Origin: Siphonodentalium dalli
Taxonomy: Eukaryota > Mollusca > Scaphopoda > Gadilida > Siphonodentaliidae
Reading direction: 5' to 3'
NCBI GenBank assembly: GCA_032622095.1
Contig: CP136064.1
Span: 4,586,280 to 4,650,279 of the forward strand
DNA length: 64,000 nucleotides
Shown: positions 34,801-47,014 of the stretch, piece by piece
Layout of the letters: each line of letters opens with the position of its first letter
How positions within the stretch are numbered: the first letter of the stretch is position 1
Notes under the pieces: generated by a model
What the model was told of the DNA's origin: nothing
Seen by the model: the letters and a program-made list of their open reading frames with translations, nothing else
Databases searched by the model: none
Made by a program: the position numbers and the translations under genes

Positions 34801-35125
34801 TTGCAATTGTTTCAATAGCAAAATATATGACGTCATGTGACGTGAGCACCAGATAAGTCTTATAACCTCTCTATTATGTCCGTATTTTCTTTTGTTTTCC
34901 TGGCTATACATGTAGTATGTGTGCAGCATACAATAATTGGTGATACGGAATATGATATGAGTGCGTTGTATATAGAGATTGCTAGCAGACTTCTAGATCA
35001 TGCCAAGAGACTAAACCCTGGCTACGCCCGTATAAATCATATTCCACCTGTAGTAACAGAGATTGCAATAGCTCTATCGGTGATAGTTTTCTTGTGGATT
35101 ATACCATTAACACTTTCATGTCGGT

Positions 35126-35304
35126 AGCTGCGCTGGTGCAGCATTATATACCATGTGCCGTGCATTCCCTGATATATGTTAGTCCCCCACAGGGAGCCTC
35201 GCATATATAAGAGAATGCACTGGATTACAAGGTGACGGTAAATATTATTAGATCAATGTATTCTCATATATATGGGAGACTCGCATATATAAAGAGAGTG
35301 CATT
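35126..35304. repeat. Degenerate copies of the 69-bp palindrome
   Basis: GTGCATTCCCTGATATATG...CATATATAAGAGAATGCAC and, 40 bp on, ATGTATTCTCATATATATG...GCATATATAAAGAGAGTGCA are decayed palindromes in the paired arrangement seen in the TTAA elements, preceded by AGCTGCGCTGGTGCAGCAT. The termini are not recognisable. Confidence 0.7.
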
Positions 35305-35436
35305 GGTACAGGGTTTTCGCAAAATTTCATGGAAGCTCCAGTCTTGGAAGGGTTAAACTCTACACTGATTACCCCCGCAGAGATCATATTCCACCAGTTT
35401 AAAACGTGAGAACGTGATGACTGTTATGACATGTGC

Positions 35437-35735
35437 TGACGGGGAACTTTATACCATTGAACAAACACCACACGGAATATATTTCGTTGTTAATAATCGT
35501 TCCTTAACCATCTATTTCATTGTATAGGTGGTGGTTCCATGCAAGCAGGTGCATGATTTTTGTCCCCTCTATAAGTCGATATCGCAATAACAATGTAATT
35601 GTTTACCCGGGAGCAATTCAATGATTGTAAGAGACACAGATCAAAATATGTTCAATAAAGTCACCTAAATAATGCAATATCGACCTCGGAAATTTGCCTA
35701 CTGTGAAATACATTATTAAGGAACAGGTATTAACT
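35437..35735. repeat. Dispersed repeat, relative of 20464-20705
   Basis: Collinear with 20464-20705 over its start and end; the middle differs. AATAAAGTCACC near 35653 is internal. Confidence 0.65.
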
Positions 35736-35880
35736 GAGAAATATATTAGCAGCACTATTTATTTCAATTTTATCAACCTCCCTGTCCGAATGCCAAACAG
35801 TTCGAATCTTTCGATGGAGTATTATCTCTACGGGCGTAGCCAGAGTACAGATTCATGATATGATATATTAAACTTCGCCG

Positions 35881-36320
35881 ATGTTCCGTCCAATTTTGAA
35901 AAACCTACATTGGCTCCCGGTGCGCGCGCGAATTGATTTCAAGTTAGCAACGTTCTGCTATCGTTACTTTTATTCCTCTGCTCCATCATACATCTCGGAC
36001 CTTCTTGCGTTGTATGTACCAGGCCGTAATAACCTCCGTTCCAAGGAAAACAGCTTCTGGCTGTTCAGGTGGGTAAATATAAGAAAAATGAACGTCGTCT
36101 GTTCACATTCTCTTGACATCTTCAAGCAACGGCTTGATTTACCCGCACACAACTAGCCGTAGATAGTGGCATTGCATCGTGCTCCGTATCCTTTGATTGT
36201 ATATCTTCTAATGTATGTACATGTATATAACCTGCATATAGAGTCCCAAGCGCTTCGAGCTACACCAGGGATGAAGCGCTATATAAATGCTATATACTAT
36301 TATTATGATTATTATCTATG
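35881..36320 (+). mobile_element. LINE (CR1/L2-like) 3' end with ORF2 C-terminal fragment
   Basis: Residues from 35881 read LHWLPVRARIDFKLATFCYR, then APSYISDLL, PGRNNLRS and SLDIFKQRL. This is the characteristic tail of jockey/CR1/L2-type ORF2, downstream of the reverse transcriptase. The usual segment between the LRS and SLDIFK blocks (with an LWN-x-LP motif) is missing, so the copy has an internal deletion. Downstream, GAAGCGCTATATAAATGCTA and an ATTATTATGATTATTAT run match the usual 3' UTR end and short-repeat tail of such elements. The copy is 5'-truncated and dead. Confidence 0.85.
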
Positions 36321-38557
36321 GCACCATATTATATGTCTTAAATCACGTGATATTGTTATTAACCCTTTCTATATAATCTAAACCACCATCGATGAGTATG
36401 ATTGGTTAAAAGGGACGTTAGTTTGTGCTGTCGCACTTGCTATCACAAATAACAACAAGAAAACCATAGTCAGAAATGGTAACGGCATCAAGATGATATT
36501 ATTAGGCATACATATCAATTGTAATATAAAATATATTGGTTTCATGAATGCACCGTCTCAGAATTCAGTTAAAACAACTAATCCTTCAACATAGAACCAA
36601 ACAGGTTGATATTACATGCCTTTAGAACCTGTTCATCACTATAGAACCCAGATGATAGGTTCCACAGAGAACCAAATTGTTGGCTCCAAGCTGATTGGGT
36701 GAGACCATCACGTGTGTCGATATCGAGTGTCGTGTGCAAATGATAAAATTAAAGTGAAAAAATGGCCGCTCATCGACTCGTTGTCATAGATCTATCGTTT
36801 AAAAGTCCCTCATAACAACGGAGAAACACGACGCAACACCCGCTTGCATCTTTTATTTAAAGGCGAATTCGTCCTCGACTTACAGGTACACATTTGAAGT
36901 TTTAGTGTGGCCTAAAATGAAACAATAATAATTTGCCGTTTGCTAAGTTACAACGAATGCGTGAAAACTGAAATGAAAAATGAATTTATTTTGGCCAAAT
37001 TTGACGAAATTGGATCAAATAGGTTACTTCTTGTACTGTAGATGTTCTGGAATAATGTCAACACTGTTTGATTTGGGTCTGCATGTGAATCGGAGAAGCT
37101 GTTAAACTACAAAAACCGGTCGATGTTGATATTTTCGAGTTGTTATTAATTCGACTGTCAGTGAGTGTCACTGTTCACTAGCGATAACACAGGTTTTTGA
37201 AAAAAATCAAGTGGCGATCAAATTTTCAACGTTTTTCAGGACTTCGGAAATTTTTTTATATAAACTCATTATGTCACCCAGAAGTTGCCAGATAATGTCT
37301 GTAGACACTGCTAATGTGCTTTCCATCCATAATTCAGTGTAGTAATATCTCTCCTACATTAGTCTGTTGGTCGTGTTGGTGTATTAAGGAACAAAAAGCT
37401 TGTAAAATCAATTGTCTATTTTCAGTTAGGATATGTCATGTGAAGATTGTATGTTATATATTTGGTTTCTAGCAATAACACTAATAAATGTAAAATGATT
37501 GGTTGAAAACTTGTATATGCCTGAGAAATCATTAGCACATTTGTTTAAATTTAACCGGAGGTTGATTGACCTGAGACAACAACGAAGACAATCGCCAGAT
37601 ATACAGGTAACATATCTTGGGCAAGACCAAATGTTAATTTGTATTACAGAATACAAAACTATCCTGTATTAAAGTGATAATGCAGCTTCCTGTGCCCAAA
37701 CATCAATACTACAATAGATACAACTGGAGTCAGATGAATACATACAAGGTGATCTTGAGAAGTTGAGTTGTACAGTACAGTAGTATAGACATGATAGACT
37801 GCCAGTTATTATCGATTAACCATTTATACATGTACTAAATGGAAGTTCCCACTCAGTTATAAAAGTGCATTGGAATGGTCTATTATTCATTTGGTGGGTT
37901 TTCAGGAAAAAATAAGCAGACGACAGATACATGTAATACAAGTATAACACAAATAAAATTACATTTTACTATTTTAGAGAAATGTTCAGATAATAAGTTC
38001 AACAATTACAACCTATCATTTGATTTGTTAAACTTGAATATTATCTGAGCATTTCCTTAGAGGTAACTACTCATCAATGAGTATTTGCTAGAATAGTTTT
38101 AAGAAAATACCACATTCCCTCTTTTCATAAATGAAAATTGACTAACATTTGAGTTAGATGCCGTTAGATGTGTTTTTTTTTTATAAAAAAGGGACTACTG
38201 CTGCCGATCAATCACATTGAGTTTGATGTTGATATCAGTATATGTGGAGCATGTAGCAAGTGGTGGATGGGGTGGTCCTGGTAACTAACACATGGTACAA
38301 TTAACCTAAATCAAGTTGATGTGTACGTTGTACCTAAATCAAGTACCTCAATATTGGGCTTTCTTTGACCCGAATATTTACATGAACATGCTCAAACAAT
38401 GTAAACAGGAAGTTGTCTAGCCTAAAATGTTGTTCAAAATATATTATTAATGAATTGATTTCATATTATCAACACAACAATCAGTTGTTTTCTTGAAATT
38501 CTTGTTGTTCTCTTGTGTGAGACAAATATGAATGTCTTTGGGAGGGATATGAGCAGA
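36321..38557. other. Intergenic, dispersed repeats, no gene seen
   Basis: 36455-36580 (AGAAAACCATAGTCAGAAAT, GGTAACG, AATATAAAATATATTGGTTT) recurs in the same orientation at 57541-57670. 37826-38095 is a diverged relative of 6066-6300 and of the 6200 tandem repeat. No coding frame is supported; a small frame starting ATGGCCGCTCATCGACTC near 36763 ends after 17 codons. Confidence 0.55.
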
Positions 38558-38955
38558 ATGTCAACAGCGTTGATTTTTGAAGGGCATTGGCATTAACTAA
38601 GTCATAACACGATTAAAATCTTACCAAAATAAAAATAAAGATATGTACTCCATAGCGGATTAGATTACCAATTACATGGCATGAAAGTTATTGAATATTT
38701 GTTCATTTTTTATGCATGAAAATAGGCTATCTATTCAGATTATTATTACATACAAAAACTTTTAAGCTTGGAATTTGGCCATGTCTATGATTAATATCAA
38801 TCTGCATTGTGCACTGTTACTTATTATTCCCCCAACATTTTAATGTCTAAATGGTTACATAATCAAATCATTATAACTAAATTTGTTTCAATTATCGTTG
38901 ACAAAATTGCACCTCAAACTCAATCACAATTGTCTGGTTCACATCTCGGTGTGTT
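38558..38955. repeat. Duplicated segment, copy 1 (uninterrupted)
   Basis: Collinear with 39340-39591 joined to 41274-41495. Shared landmarks in order are CGTTGATT, TTACTAAGTCA/TAACTAAGTCA, CCATAGC, GATTACCAAT, CATGGCA, TTTTTTATGCA, TTCAGAT-ATTATTAC, TTGTGCA, GTTGACAA-AT and ACAATTGTCTGG. Divergence is around a quarter. This copy preserves the empty target site of the element at 39592. Confidence 0.8.
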
Positions 38956-39339
38956 GCTTGTTCAACGCTTTATTTAATACTTTTTTATACTCTTTAATTG
39001 CTACAAAAATCACAAGTTTGTTCAGTGACAAGTCTGACCAGACTTCTGTTGTCACCAACACGTGTAGGCCTACTACACGTACTAGCATTGTTGTTTCCCG
39101 AGAATTTGGGCAGAACTTCCGCTGGAGGCGCTTGCCAGATCCTTAACACCACCCGTATCCAATCAAATTAAAAATATGGGCAGAACTTCCCCTAGAGGCG
39201 CTAGCCAAATCATTATAATCAATCAAATTGATAATTTGGGCAGTTAATGCACATTGAAGAATACTACTGTAGCTAGAGAACTTAATTCATAGTCATGCTG
39301 GTAGAACCTCTCATACTATTCCCTCCATACCATTGCCGC

Positions 39340-41495
39340 ACAATGTAAATAACGTTGATTCTTGTAGGGTAGTGGTATTTACTAAGTCAAAACACAATGA
39401 AAATGCAAGCCAAAAAAAATTATTAAATATGCATTCCATAGCCAATTGGATTACCAATAACATGGCACGTGAGTTACGGGAAGTTACTGATGATTTCTTT
39501 AACTTTTTTATGCACGATAATAGGTTACTTTTTCAGATGATTATTACCTTAAAAAAATAATAACATGGAATACAACCTTGTCTAACATTAGGCCATAATA
39601 AATATATTGCTAGATGATCATCGGCGCCCGCCCCGATTTTTTCGGCCCGCCTCGGATTTATTTATTATACCATTTACGAAAGTGAAACACAAATTTTTTT
39701 TTTTTTTTTTTTTTTTAAATTCTTTTTTTTTATAAATTTTGTTTAATGCATGTAATTGGCATGTAAGCACACCTATATCGCTAAATATATACTATATACT
39801 ATGTTTACATTAAGCAGCAATAATTTTAGATGGAATTTTTAAAAACAATTTACTTCTATCAAAATACATGTATGTCCATTTGTGGTTGCAGATGAATCCC
39901 AATCTCACCAATAAATATGCAGTCGTTAAAACATGCCTGTGGTAATCTTGTTTGTTCAACTCCCATCTCTTGTGGGAAGAAGTCTTATCTGTTAGAGAGC
40001 AAAATACATGTAGTAGACTTTCTATATCAGAATTTAAAGTTCCTCTCCCCAGTCAATCAAGGATTCATAGTGTCCATGCGTAGTTACTAGTATGGATACA
40101 GACAGTATAAATATGACTGCATGTCTACCATATCAAACACCCTTCTGGGATGGGCACTATTTAAAAACAGCATATGGAATTATTTACTGGTTTGTATGGG
40201 TGTATAAAACTTACAAGCATGCAATGCCAGTGTGCATAAGAAACTTCAAAGTTGGGGGCAATTTGAATCAGCGCTGAGGTGTGGTACATCAGTCAAGGTG
40301 CGGCCTGTGGTACCGGTACCATTTTCAATGTGGTGAGGGTCTTTATATTTCAATGCAATCGAGGGACATTTACACCCTGTGCAATGTGACTGAGGTGCAT
40401 GTGAGATATCCTGCCAGCGGAGGTGTGTCTTAGGTCCTGAGGTGTATGACCAAATATATAAGTGAGGTTTGAATTAATATCATACAAGTTATGTTATTAT
40501 AAAGTCATAGAAAAGCCCTATTATGGTGTTCATCTTGGGCCTGTTGATATGTCAATATTGTCCTCTGAGGAAGATGTGCCACCACAATCTAAACTGAGAG
40601 AATAATTACAAGAGAACTGCAAAGTTGAGTGCTTGGGAGGCATTTGTTTGTCCACATTGACAATACTTATCATATTATTGTGCTATATTAACTGTTTTCT
40701 TACAATATACATGGACAGCATTAACACATGTATAAAGAGTAAGCATTAATGCACTTCTTAACTGTTCGGGGAAAAAATAAAAATCCCTACCTACCTACCT
40801 GGATTTTTTGGCATAGTAATACGAAACAAATATTTTATTTTTTCGGCCTAATCGTGCTTGTTCCGTACCGCAAGCATTTGCTCATTTCTCGGGATACCAA
40901 ACGCCACATAGAAATAGGGCATGCGAATATGCTTGACATGGGCATCTTTTGACATATAGTTTGCACCACAACATATGTGTGTGCGATATTAATATATACA
41001 TATGTGTTTTATTATAAATGAAGTAAATGATGGGAATATATATATATAACAACATGACATTTATTGTCAGGTATTATTTATTTCCATCTCTCACTTCATT
41101 TAACTCACATTTTATTAATATTGCACATGTATACAACATAGCAATGAATTGAATCAACTTTACTTGGTTCATCTATGCTGAGCTGGATATAAATAATAAA
41201 TAATAAATACCTCCCCCCGCCCCAATTTTCAAAAAACTTCCGATGATCATCTAGGAATATATTTATTATGGCCTTAATGCCAATATTTATTGTGCATTGT
41301 CATTTGTTTGTATTCTAAAATTTTAACGTATAACTTGTTACAAAATCAAAGCAAAGTTCAATGGGGTCATTTATCGATATCAAAATGGTGGCCACACAAC
41401 AATAGTCAAACGGAATTTATTTCATTTATAGTTGACAATATTTCACCTGAAACTCGATTACAATTGTCTGGTGCACACTCCGATTGTCCATTTAC
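39340..41495. repeat. Duplicated segment, copy 2 (interrupted by a transposon)
   Basis: Consists of 39340-39591 and 41274-41495, with the 1,682-bp element between them. Removing the element and one TTA restores collinearity with 38558-38955 across the junction (TGTCTAACATTAATGCCAAT versus TGTCTATGATTAATATCAAT). Confidence 0.8.
39592..41273. mobile_element. PIF/Harbinger-like element, 1,682 bp, TTA target duplication
   Basis: Left end GGCCATAATAAATATATTGC, continuing TAGATGATCATCGG; the right end is the inverse, with one mismatch in the 34-bp terminal repeat. TTA stands at 39589-39591 and 41274-41276. A 3-bp TWA duplication and GGCC-type ends suit PIF/Harbinger. G/C-rich sub-terminal patches (GCCCGCCCCGATTTTTTCGG and CCCCGCCCCAATTTTC) are also mirrored. 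The interior holds two frames of 61 and 67 codons without recognisable transposase motifs, a poly-T run near 39690 and a CCTACCTACCTACC run, so it looks non-autonomous. Confidence 0.88.
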
Positions 41496-43454
41496 CTATT
41501 TTAAACAGAAAAGTAAGTAGTTTATCCAATAATGTATTGAATTTATATCACTTTTGAGCTCTGAAAAAGACACGTTTTCCTCATTCACAGATTGGGAAAC
41601 CGGAAGTGGCTGGAACACTGTTGTCGCTATGTTCACAACATTCCAATACTGGCAACAGCTGTCGAAGCCAATGATGTTGGTGTTACACTTGGTACTGACA
41701 CGATAATAATTCCCCAAAGCTTTGATGTCAACCACTAGTGATTAGTACATGACAATATCAACAACAACAACAACAATATCAACAACAACGTAGAAACTGA
41801 GAAAGTTTAGTCAGAATTGGTGTGTCGATATTGTCTTCATCGGAATTAATTATCGCGAACTGACGTGTGGACACAGATCAGTCACTCGTCTCATGATACA
41901 TCATCATATTTCATCGAAACATGTGTGTGGCCATGTCTACCAGTTTTGGAGTCTGCTGAACATTGTTTTGAATGTTTCTACGGAGTCTACGACAAACTGA
42001 TAGGCCTACTGATTTATATTGTTGTGATGTATGCATCATTGTATGGACTGGTTGTAAGGTTGTAGGCCTTTAATGACCGCAGGTGTACCACCATTCAACC
42101 ACACAGTCAAGTGGTATCACCGCGATTGATATTTTTCTTATACGGCATAACATATCGCCCAGTTACATGTATGGAGTCTGCTATTCTTTTGATCGAAACG
42201 ATGGTGACGCTGTGATATTGTTGTGATATATGTATGGAATGACGGATAATCTCGGAGACACGGATCCAATTCTGGGACACTGAATCCGTCACAAGCTTTT
42301 ATTAGAAGTTGACTTTGTTCACTGTAACGTACAACAGCTATGCTCTAATTAATAGTCCCCTTTAACAAGGTTGTAGGGGGTTAATGGCACCGGTTATACC
42401 ATACCGGCGTTCAACCACGGTCAAGTGGTTGAAATGTGGCAACCGCGAGTAATCTTACTACGGTATTAGTAATAATATTTTGCGACCACTGTATTAATTT
42501 TTCACGCGACCACCTTACGCCAAATCCAGCTTTTTGTGAGCGCCATGCACCGTGTTAACTATACACAAAACAATATTTCAATTAATAATTTGTTTACAGT
42601 TTAATCAACATTCGAAGTTGGTCACTGACCGACATTCGCAACTGCATCATCAATGCAGCGTCAAGCCATGCCATAAATATACACTCTGTGGTGGTTATAT
42701 TGCTGACTTTAAAAAGGTATGAAGGTTGGCCATGGTATGATTGATCATGGTTAATAGCATCAACGCGGTCGGGTAACGCGGTCAAATCGGTGGTCAACGT
42801 CATTAATGGGGGGGGGGTCAATTAGAGCATAGCTGTTTACATACATGTACATGTAGACCATTCCAATGTCCAGATGCAACATGTTCTTATGAAAACATGT
42901 GTGGCTATCATTCTGAACGATTCGGCCATTTCCGCTTTGCTAGGAAATAACCTATTCCATAACTTGAAACCATATTCGCAAAATTCTACATTATATGGCT
43001 CTGGTGATCAGGCAATGATATTGAATCGTTGACGCATAGATGCGAATGGAGAATAATTTATTCACCATGGCTGTACCAAACTTGATCATATATTAAATAC
43101 ATTAAACTCTATTTGTGTTATCTTAGCATGTGTTCATATACCGATACAGCACATACAACAAAACACTCAATTATTTTGGGAGAATGATAATAATTCCGGT
43201 GACCCATTCAACACCAAAATCTTGTGGCGAAGACTAGTGAGCGCTATAATGGTATTTTTCAAACAACATGGTGTCAGTTTTAATTAACCAAAGTTAATGG
43301 TCTCCCCATTGTTGAGTATTTTGCTTAGTTCACGCTATTTACATACTGTACAACAGGTTCTGGAACAGAATATGGCTTTGTTCACATAATGCCCCGTAGG
43401 AACTACGACAATTACATACTATTTACGCGATATTTATTATGGGGTTAAAGAAAT
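41496..43454. other. Intergenic with diverged direct and inverted repeats, no gene called
   Basis: 42080-42125 and 42390-42450 share ACCATTCAACCAC/GCGTTCAACCAC and GTCAAGTGGT; 42328-42347 (ACAGCTATGCTCTAATTAA) is inverted at 42814-42834. A CAACAACAATAT microsatellite is at 41755. GTAAGT at 41511 and a TTTTCCTCATTCACAG at 41590 resemble a small intron, but the flanking frames match no known protein. Confidence 0.5.
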
Positions 43455-44830
43455 GTCTGAGTGAACCACAGATTAACTATAATAGCCTGATCGGGCTAAA
43501 ATAGACCGATCGGTCTTCCTGGCACAGTGCTCACTGTTGTAAGAGTGGGAACTCTAAATTTCTTGACAATTTGAATCTGTTTGTTTGAATATCTGTATAC
43601 ATGTATGTTTATTTTGAATATTCTCAGTAAATAATTATATGGTGTCCTGCAAAAGAGATCAGAATTAATTTGTTTTAAGTATTTGTTTGCTACCCGTGTC
43701 CCACATGCATGTTGGCGGTGAAAGACCGATCAGTCTATTTTAGCCCGACCATGCTATTATACATGTAGATCGATTTGTGGTTCATCCAGACCTGTTTAAG
43801 CTGTCTGATTTATTATGTTTAAACGGTTCAAGCCATTAGTGCCAACGCATAATAATATATCTGCAATAAATCACAAACCTTAGTGATAAATCTCAAACAT
43901 GTTTGCGATAAATTGTAAAGTATAATCACCAAGTAGTTTTAGAGTTATCGTAAAGATGCTTGAGATTTATCGCAAAGGTTTGCGAGTGATCGCAAAAGTG
44001 TTTGTGATTTTTCGCAAAGTCGTTTTGTGATTTATCGCAAAGATGTGCTCCCCTCATCACACATGCATGCTGGCTGTGAATGACCGATCGGTCTATTTTA
44101 GCCCGACCGGGCAATTATAGATTGATAGGTTGTTCACTCAGACCTGTTTAAGATGTCTGATTTATAATGTTTACTTTAATTACACACAAATAGAGAAATT
44201 TGGACGATTATTTCAGACAATTAGACAAATTTTACTCCACGTGCAGGCAACAGGTCAGGGAAATCCTGACCCAGACCTGTTTAAGATGTCTGATTTATAA
44301 TGTTTACAGAAGCCCATTAGCGCCAACAAACCCTTGCGACAAATCTCAAACATCATTGCGATAAATCGCAAAATATAATCACCCAGTACGTAGTCTGAGA
44401 GTTATCGTAAAGATGTTTGAGATTTATCGTAAAGGTTTGCGTGCTATCGCAAAGGTGTTTGTGATTTTCGCAAAGTGTGGCGATTTATCGCAAAGGTTTG
44501 CTCCCCTCATCACACATGCATCTGGCTGTAAATGACTGATCGGTCTATTTTAGCCCGACCTGGCAATTATAGATTGATAGGTTGTTCACTCAGACCTGTT
44601 TAAGATGTCTGATTTATAATGTTTACACACAAATTAAGAAATTTGGACGATTATTTCAGACAAATTTTACTCCACGTGCAGGCAACAGGTCAGGGAAATG
44701 TCTGATTTATAATGTTTGCAGAAGCCCATTGGCGCCAAAAACAATTTGCGACAAATCTCAAACACCTTTCCGATAAATCGCAAAATATAATCACCCAGTA
44801 CGCAGTCTGAGAGTTATCGTAAAGAAATAA
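43455..44830. repeat. Inverted repeat element plus tandem copies rich in GCGATAAATCGCAAA
   Basis: 43455-43791 is an inverted repeat (GTCTGAGTGAACCACAGAT and CGGGCTAAAATAGACCGATC against their inverses). Its right part, GACCGATCGGTCTATTTTAG through CAGACCTGTTTAAGATGTCT, is repeated at 44081 and 44538. Between copies lie dense near-palindromes of the form TTTGCGATTTATCGCAAA / TTTGAGATTTATCG in both orientations. The arrangement is three tandem copies of a unit of about 450 bp with decay of the last. Confidence 0.85.
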
Positions 44831-45547
44831 CCCTCCTATAGTCATGCCCAATCCAAATATTCCCTAATATGTAAAAAAAAAATTCGATTGTCTTACGAAA
44901 ATCATACTTAACCATGTTCGAATTAGTATACACATTTGACACCTCGTGCCCGTCATACCAAAATCCGTTTACAAATATTACTCTGTTCATTTGTGTTTGA
45001 ATTTATATTTGTTGTAGGGAGCGGAGGTCCACCTAAGTTTTCAGAACTTGCCCTCCTATCCCTTATAGCTATGTGTTAGTACATTAATAAAACATGACAA
45101 TAAATATGTTTAAATCAAGGTACATTTAATGACAAGGTATCAATCAAATAAGCTATACTTGTAAATGAAGCATGACATTACTGCACATAAGCATGAAGAA
45201 TACCAGACGACGTGGGAAACTATTGGTTAATCTCCTATTTACGCATTAATAAATTAACACTCGAGAACGAGTGGAAACAGAACTCCTATTCGCCAAAGTC
45301 AATAGAAGAGATCACTGTGGGCCAGGATCGGTGTGGAATCTATAGAAATGGGCTTATCAATGGAATCAACTCGAACAGCTCTCGCGGCAACTACGAGAAA
45401 TAACGAGACAGACGACAGGGACGTTTATTTGAACAGAGTATTGAAGAGGTGTACGGTTTCGTTTCGTTATCTGAGTTGTCTTCAAATATTTCAATTGTCA
45501 GCGTGTTGGTTTTTTTCTTGTGTGAAGATGTAAGGGAAACCGTCATA
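44831..45547. other. 5' region of the coiled-coil gene, no earlier exon proven
   Basis: AT-rich and without coding similarity. Just before the start codon, TTGGTTTTTTTCTTGTGTGAAG ends in a plausible splice acceptor near 45529, so the 5' UTR may be spliced. Confidence 0.4.
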
Positions 45548-46319
45548 ATGGCAATGTACATATCTTACAGTTCCTTACTTGTGATATGCCTCGGACTTTC
45601 TCAATCACTTTTCGTGACTACGAAGAAAATTCAGAATGATAAGTGTGTTTACGATTTAAAGCTAGAGGAGAATTATATTAAAGTGACATGCGAAGGTGAA
45701 AACCCTGGAATTGACATTCGCGATGACTCTCAAACGTCGAACGAACTGGATAAGGAGGAGGTAATAAGTCGGAAGGAACGTGATCGCAGGTATCTCACAC
45801 CAGATGGCGCGTCGAACCACGATGGGCATGATATCGGAAACACTATTAGCATCAAACCAGACGTCAACCAGGAAACGTTTTCTACCCATTTACGAAACGC
45901 AACAAATTCCATAATTGAGTTGCGGAGTCAACTTCTCAGCCATGCTCGGGGGATTGCCGACATAGGAAGTCTGTTAACAAGAGGCGACGAACAACTTCAG
46001 CTGGACCTGCATAAACTGCGCCAAGTCGACAACTTCCGGAAACGTGAGGTAAGGGAGGCAATTCTTGCGGCGATACAGAATCAGTATAATTTCTTGAGGA
46101 CAGGATTGGTGACGCAGAACAACGAGATGACGTCAATGATACAGACAATGGTGACACTCGTAGAACGGACGGGTGTGCAAGTCGATACACTGGTCAGCAG
46201 CGGTGCACGCCTAGAGCAAGAGATCGAAAACATCCACGATTCTATGGAGAAGTTACAGCATAAAATGATCAGGACTAAGCGTCACAACCGGCACAAGAAA
46301 TTCATTAAAAAATACTCAG
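45548..46319 (+). CDS. Secreted coiled-coil protein, first coding exon (partial)
   Basis: The ATG at 45548 has A at -3 and G at +4 and is followed by a signal peptide (hydrophobic core at residues 7-19, cleavage near 20-25), so it is preferred over the in-frame ATG 33 codons upstream. After a Cys pair (C33, C48) comes an acidic then basic polar region (55-110), a sequon at N117 and a long amphipathic helix of about 112-243 with heptad Leu/Ile spacing, ending in a basic cluster (KRHNRHKKFIKK). At 46317 CAG|GTAAGA is a consensus splice donor in phase 1 after 257 codons; reading through gives only 13 more residues. Signal peptide plus coiled coil in one exon is the plan of fibrinogen-related, C1q-like and similar oligomeric secreted proteins. 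The C-terminal domain exon was not found downstream, so the family is unassigned. Confidence 0.7.
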
Positions 46320-46497
46320 GTAAGAAATATTGCATGAATCAATTGTCCACGGAAATTTGACTAATTTGAACTTTCATATTACAGCCTTCCTTTCAACCAT
46401 TTAATACTTGTCATGTTCTTTACGCGAGAACGCGGTTTTGGTTATTATGACTGGTTCGGTATCTCAGCCATATTTATTCAACCAATTAAAATTCGAC

Positions 46498-46701
46498 CCC
46501 CACACATATATAGAATCATATAGAAGAGTGTCGTCTGCTCATGTTTGTCTGGGGCTCTGTATGGGTGAAATTATAAAATTGTTAAAGAATACAAGACAAA
46601 ATTATTAAAATTGTAAAAAATTGTTAGGCCAATGCATTCTCTTCTATATGCGAGGCGACATATGGTCGACTCGCATATATAAGAGAATGCATTGGCACAG
46701 G
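46498..46701 (+). mobile_element. Half-element with one 69-bp palindrome, second copy
   Basis: Nearly identical to 17408-17613, including CCCCACACATATATAGAA and GTGTCGTCTGCTCATGTTTG; palindrome at 46628-46696 with three changes. It abuts the end of the left 127-bp arm. Confidence 0.82.
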
Positions 46702-46890
46702 GTAAAAAAAAACACAATATTCTTCATTATTATAATTTCATCAACTTTTTGCGTCAAAATATAAATCGTATCCCCACTCCCATAATACCGAACTTTTGTG
46801 TAGCTTTAAGAACATTTTAGATCTAACCGCGCGTTTCATTTTGGTCTGGGTCGTAACAAAATAGTGTAGAAAATATAATAGACACAACAT

Positions 46891-47014
46891 TTAACTGTTC
46901 TGGGTTTAGCGTACGGTTTTTATGCAAGGATTATTTTCACTCGGCTAGCGCCTCGTAAAAATAACCCCCCTTCTCACCCGAGGAGAAAAACCGTACGTTA
47001 CCCAGAGCAGTTAA
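46891..47014. repeat. 124-bp hairpin element
   Basis: Arms TTAACTGTTCTGGGTTTAGC and GTTACCCAGAGCAGTTAA with GTACGG/CCGTAC; the inner part (ATTATTTTCACTCGGC against GCCTCGTAAAAATAA) continues the stem with mismatches. Confidence 0.88.

Noticed and set aside
38833-41590. Matching exon-like frames in the two copies of the 38.6-kb duplication, with a GTAAGT donor at 41511 and an acceptor at 41590
   Set aside because: The 89-bp segment is indel-free and open in both copies, but the changes fall mainly at first and second codon positions, which argues against selection on protein; no known family was recognised.
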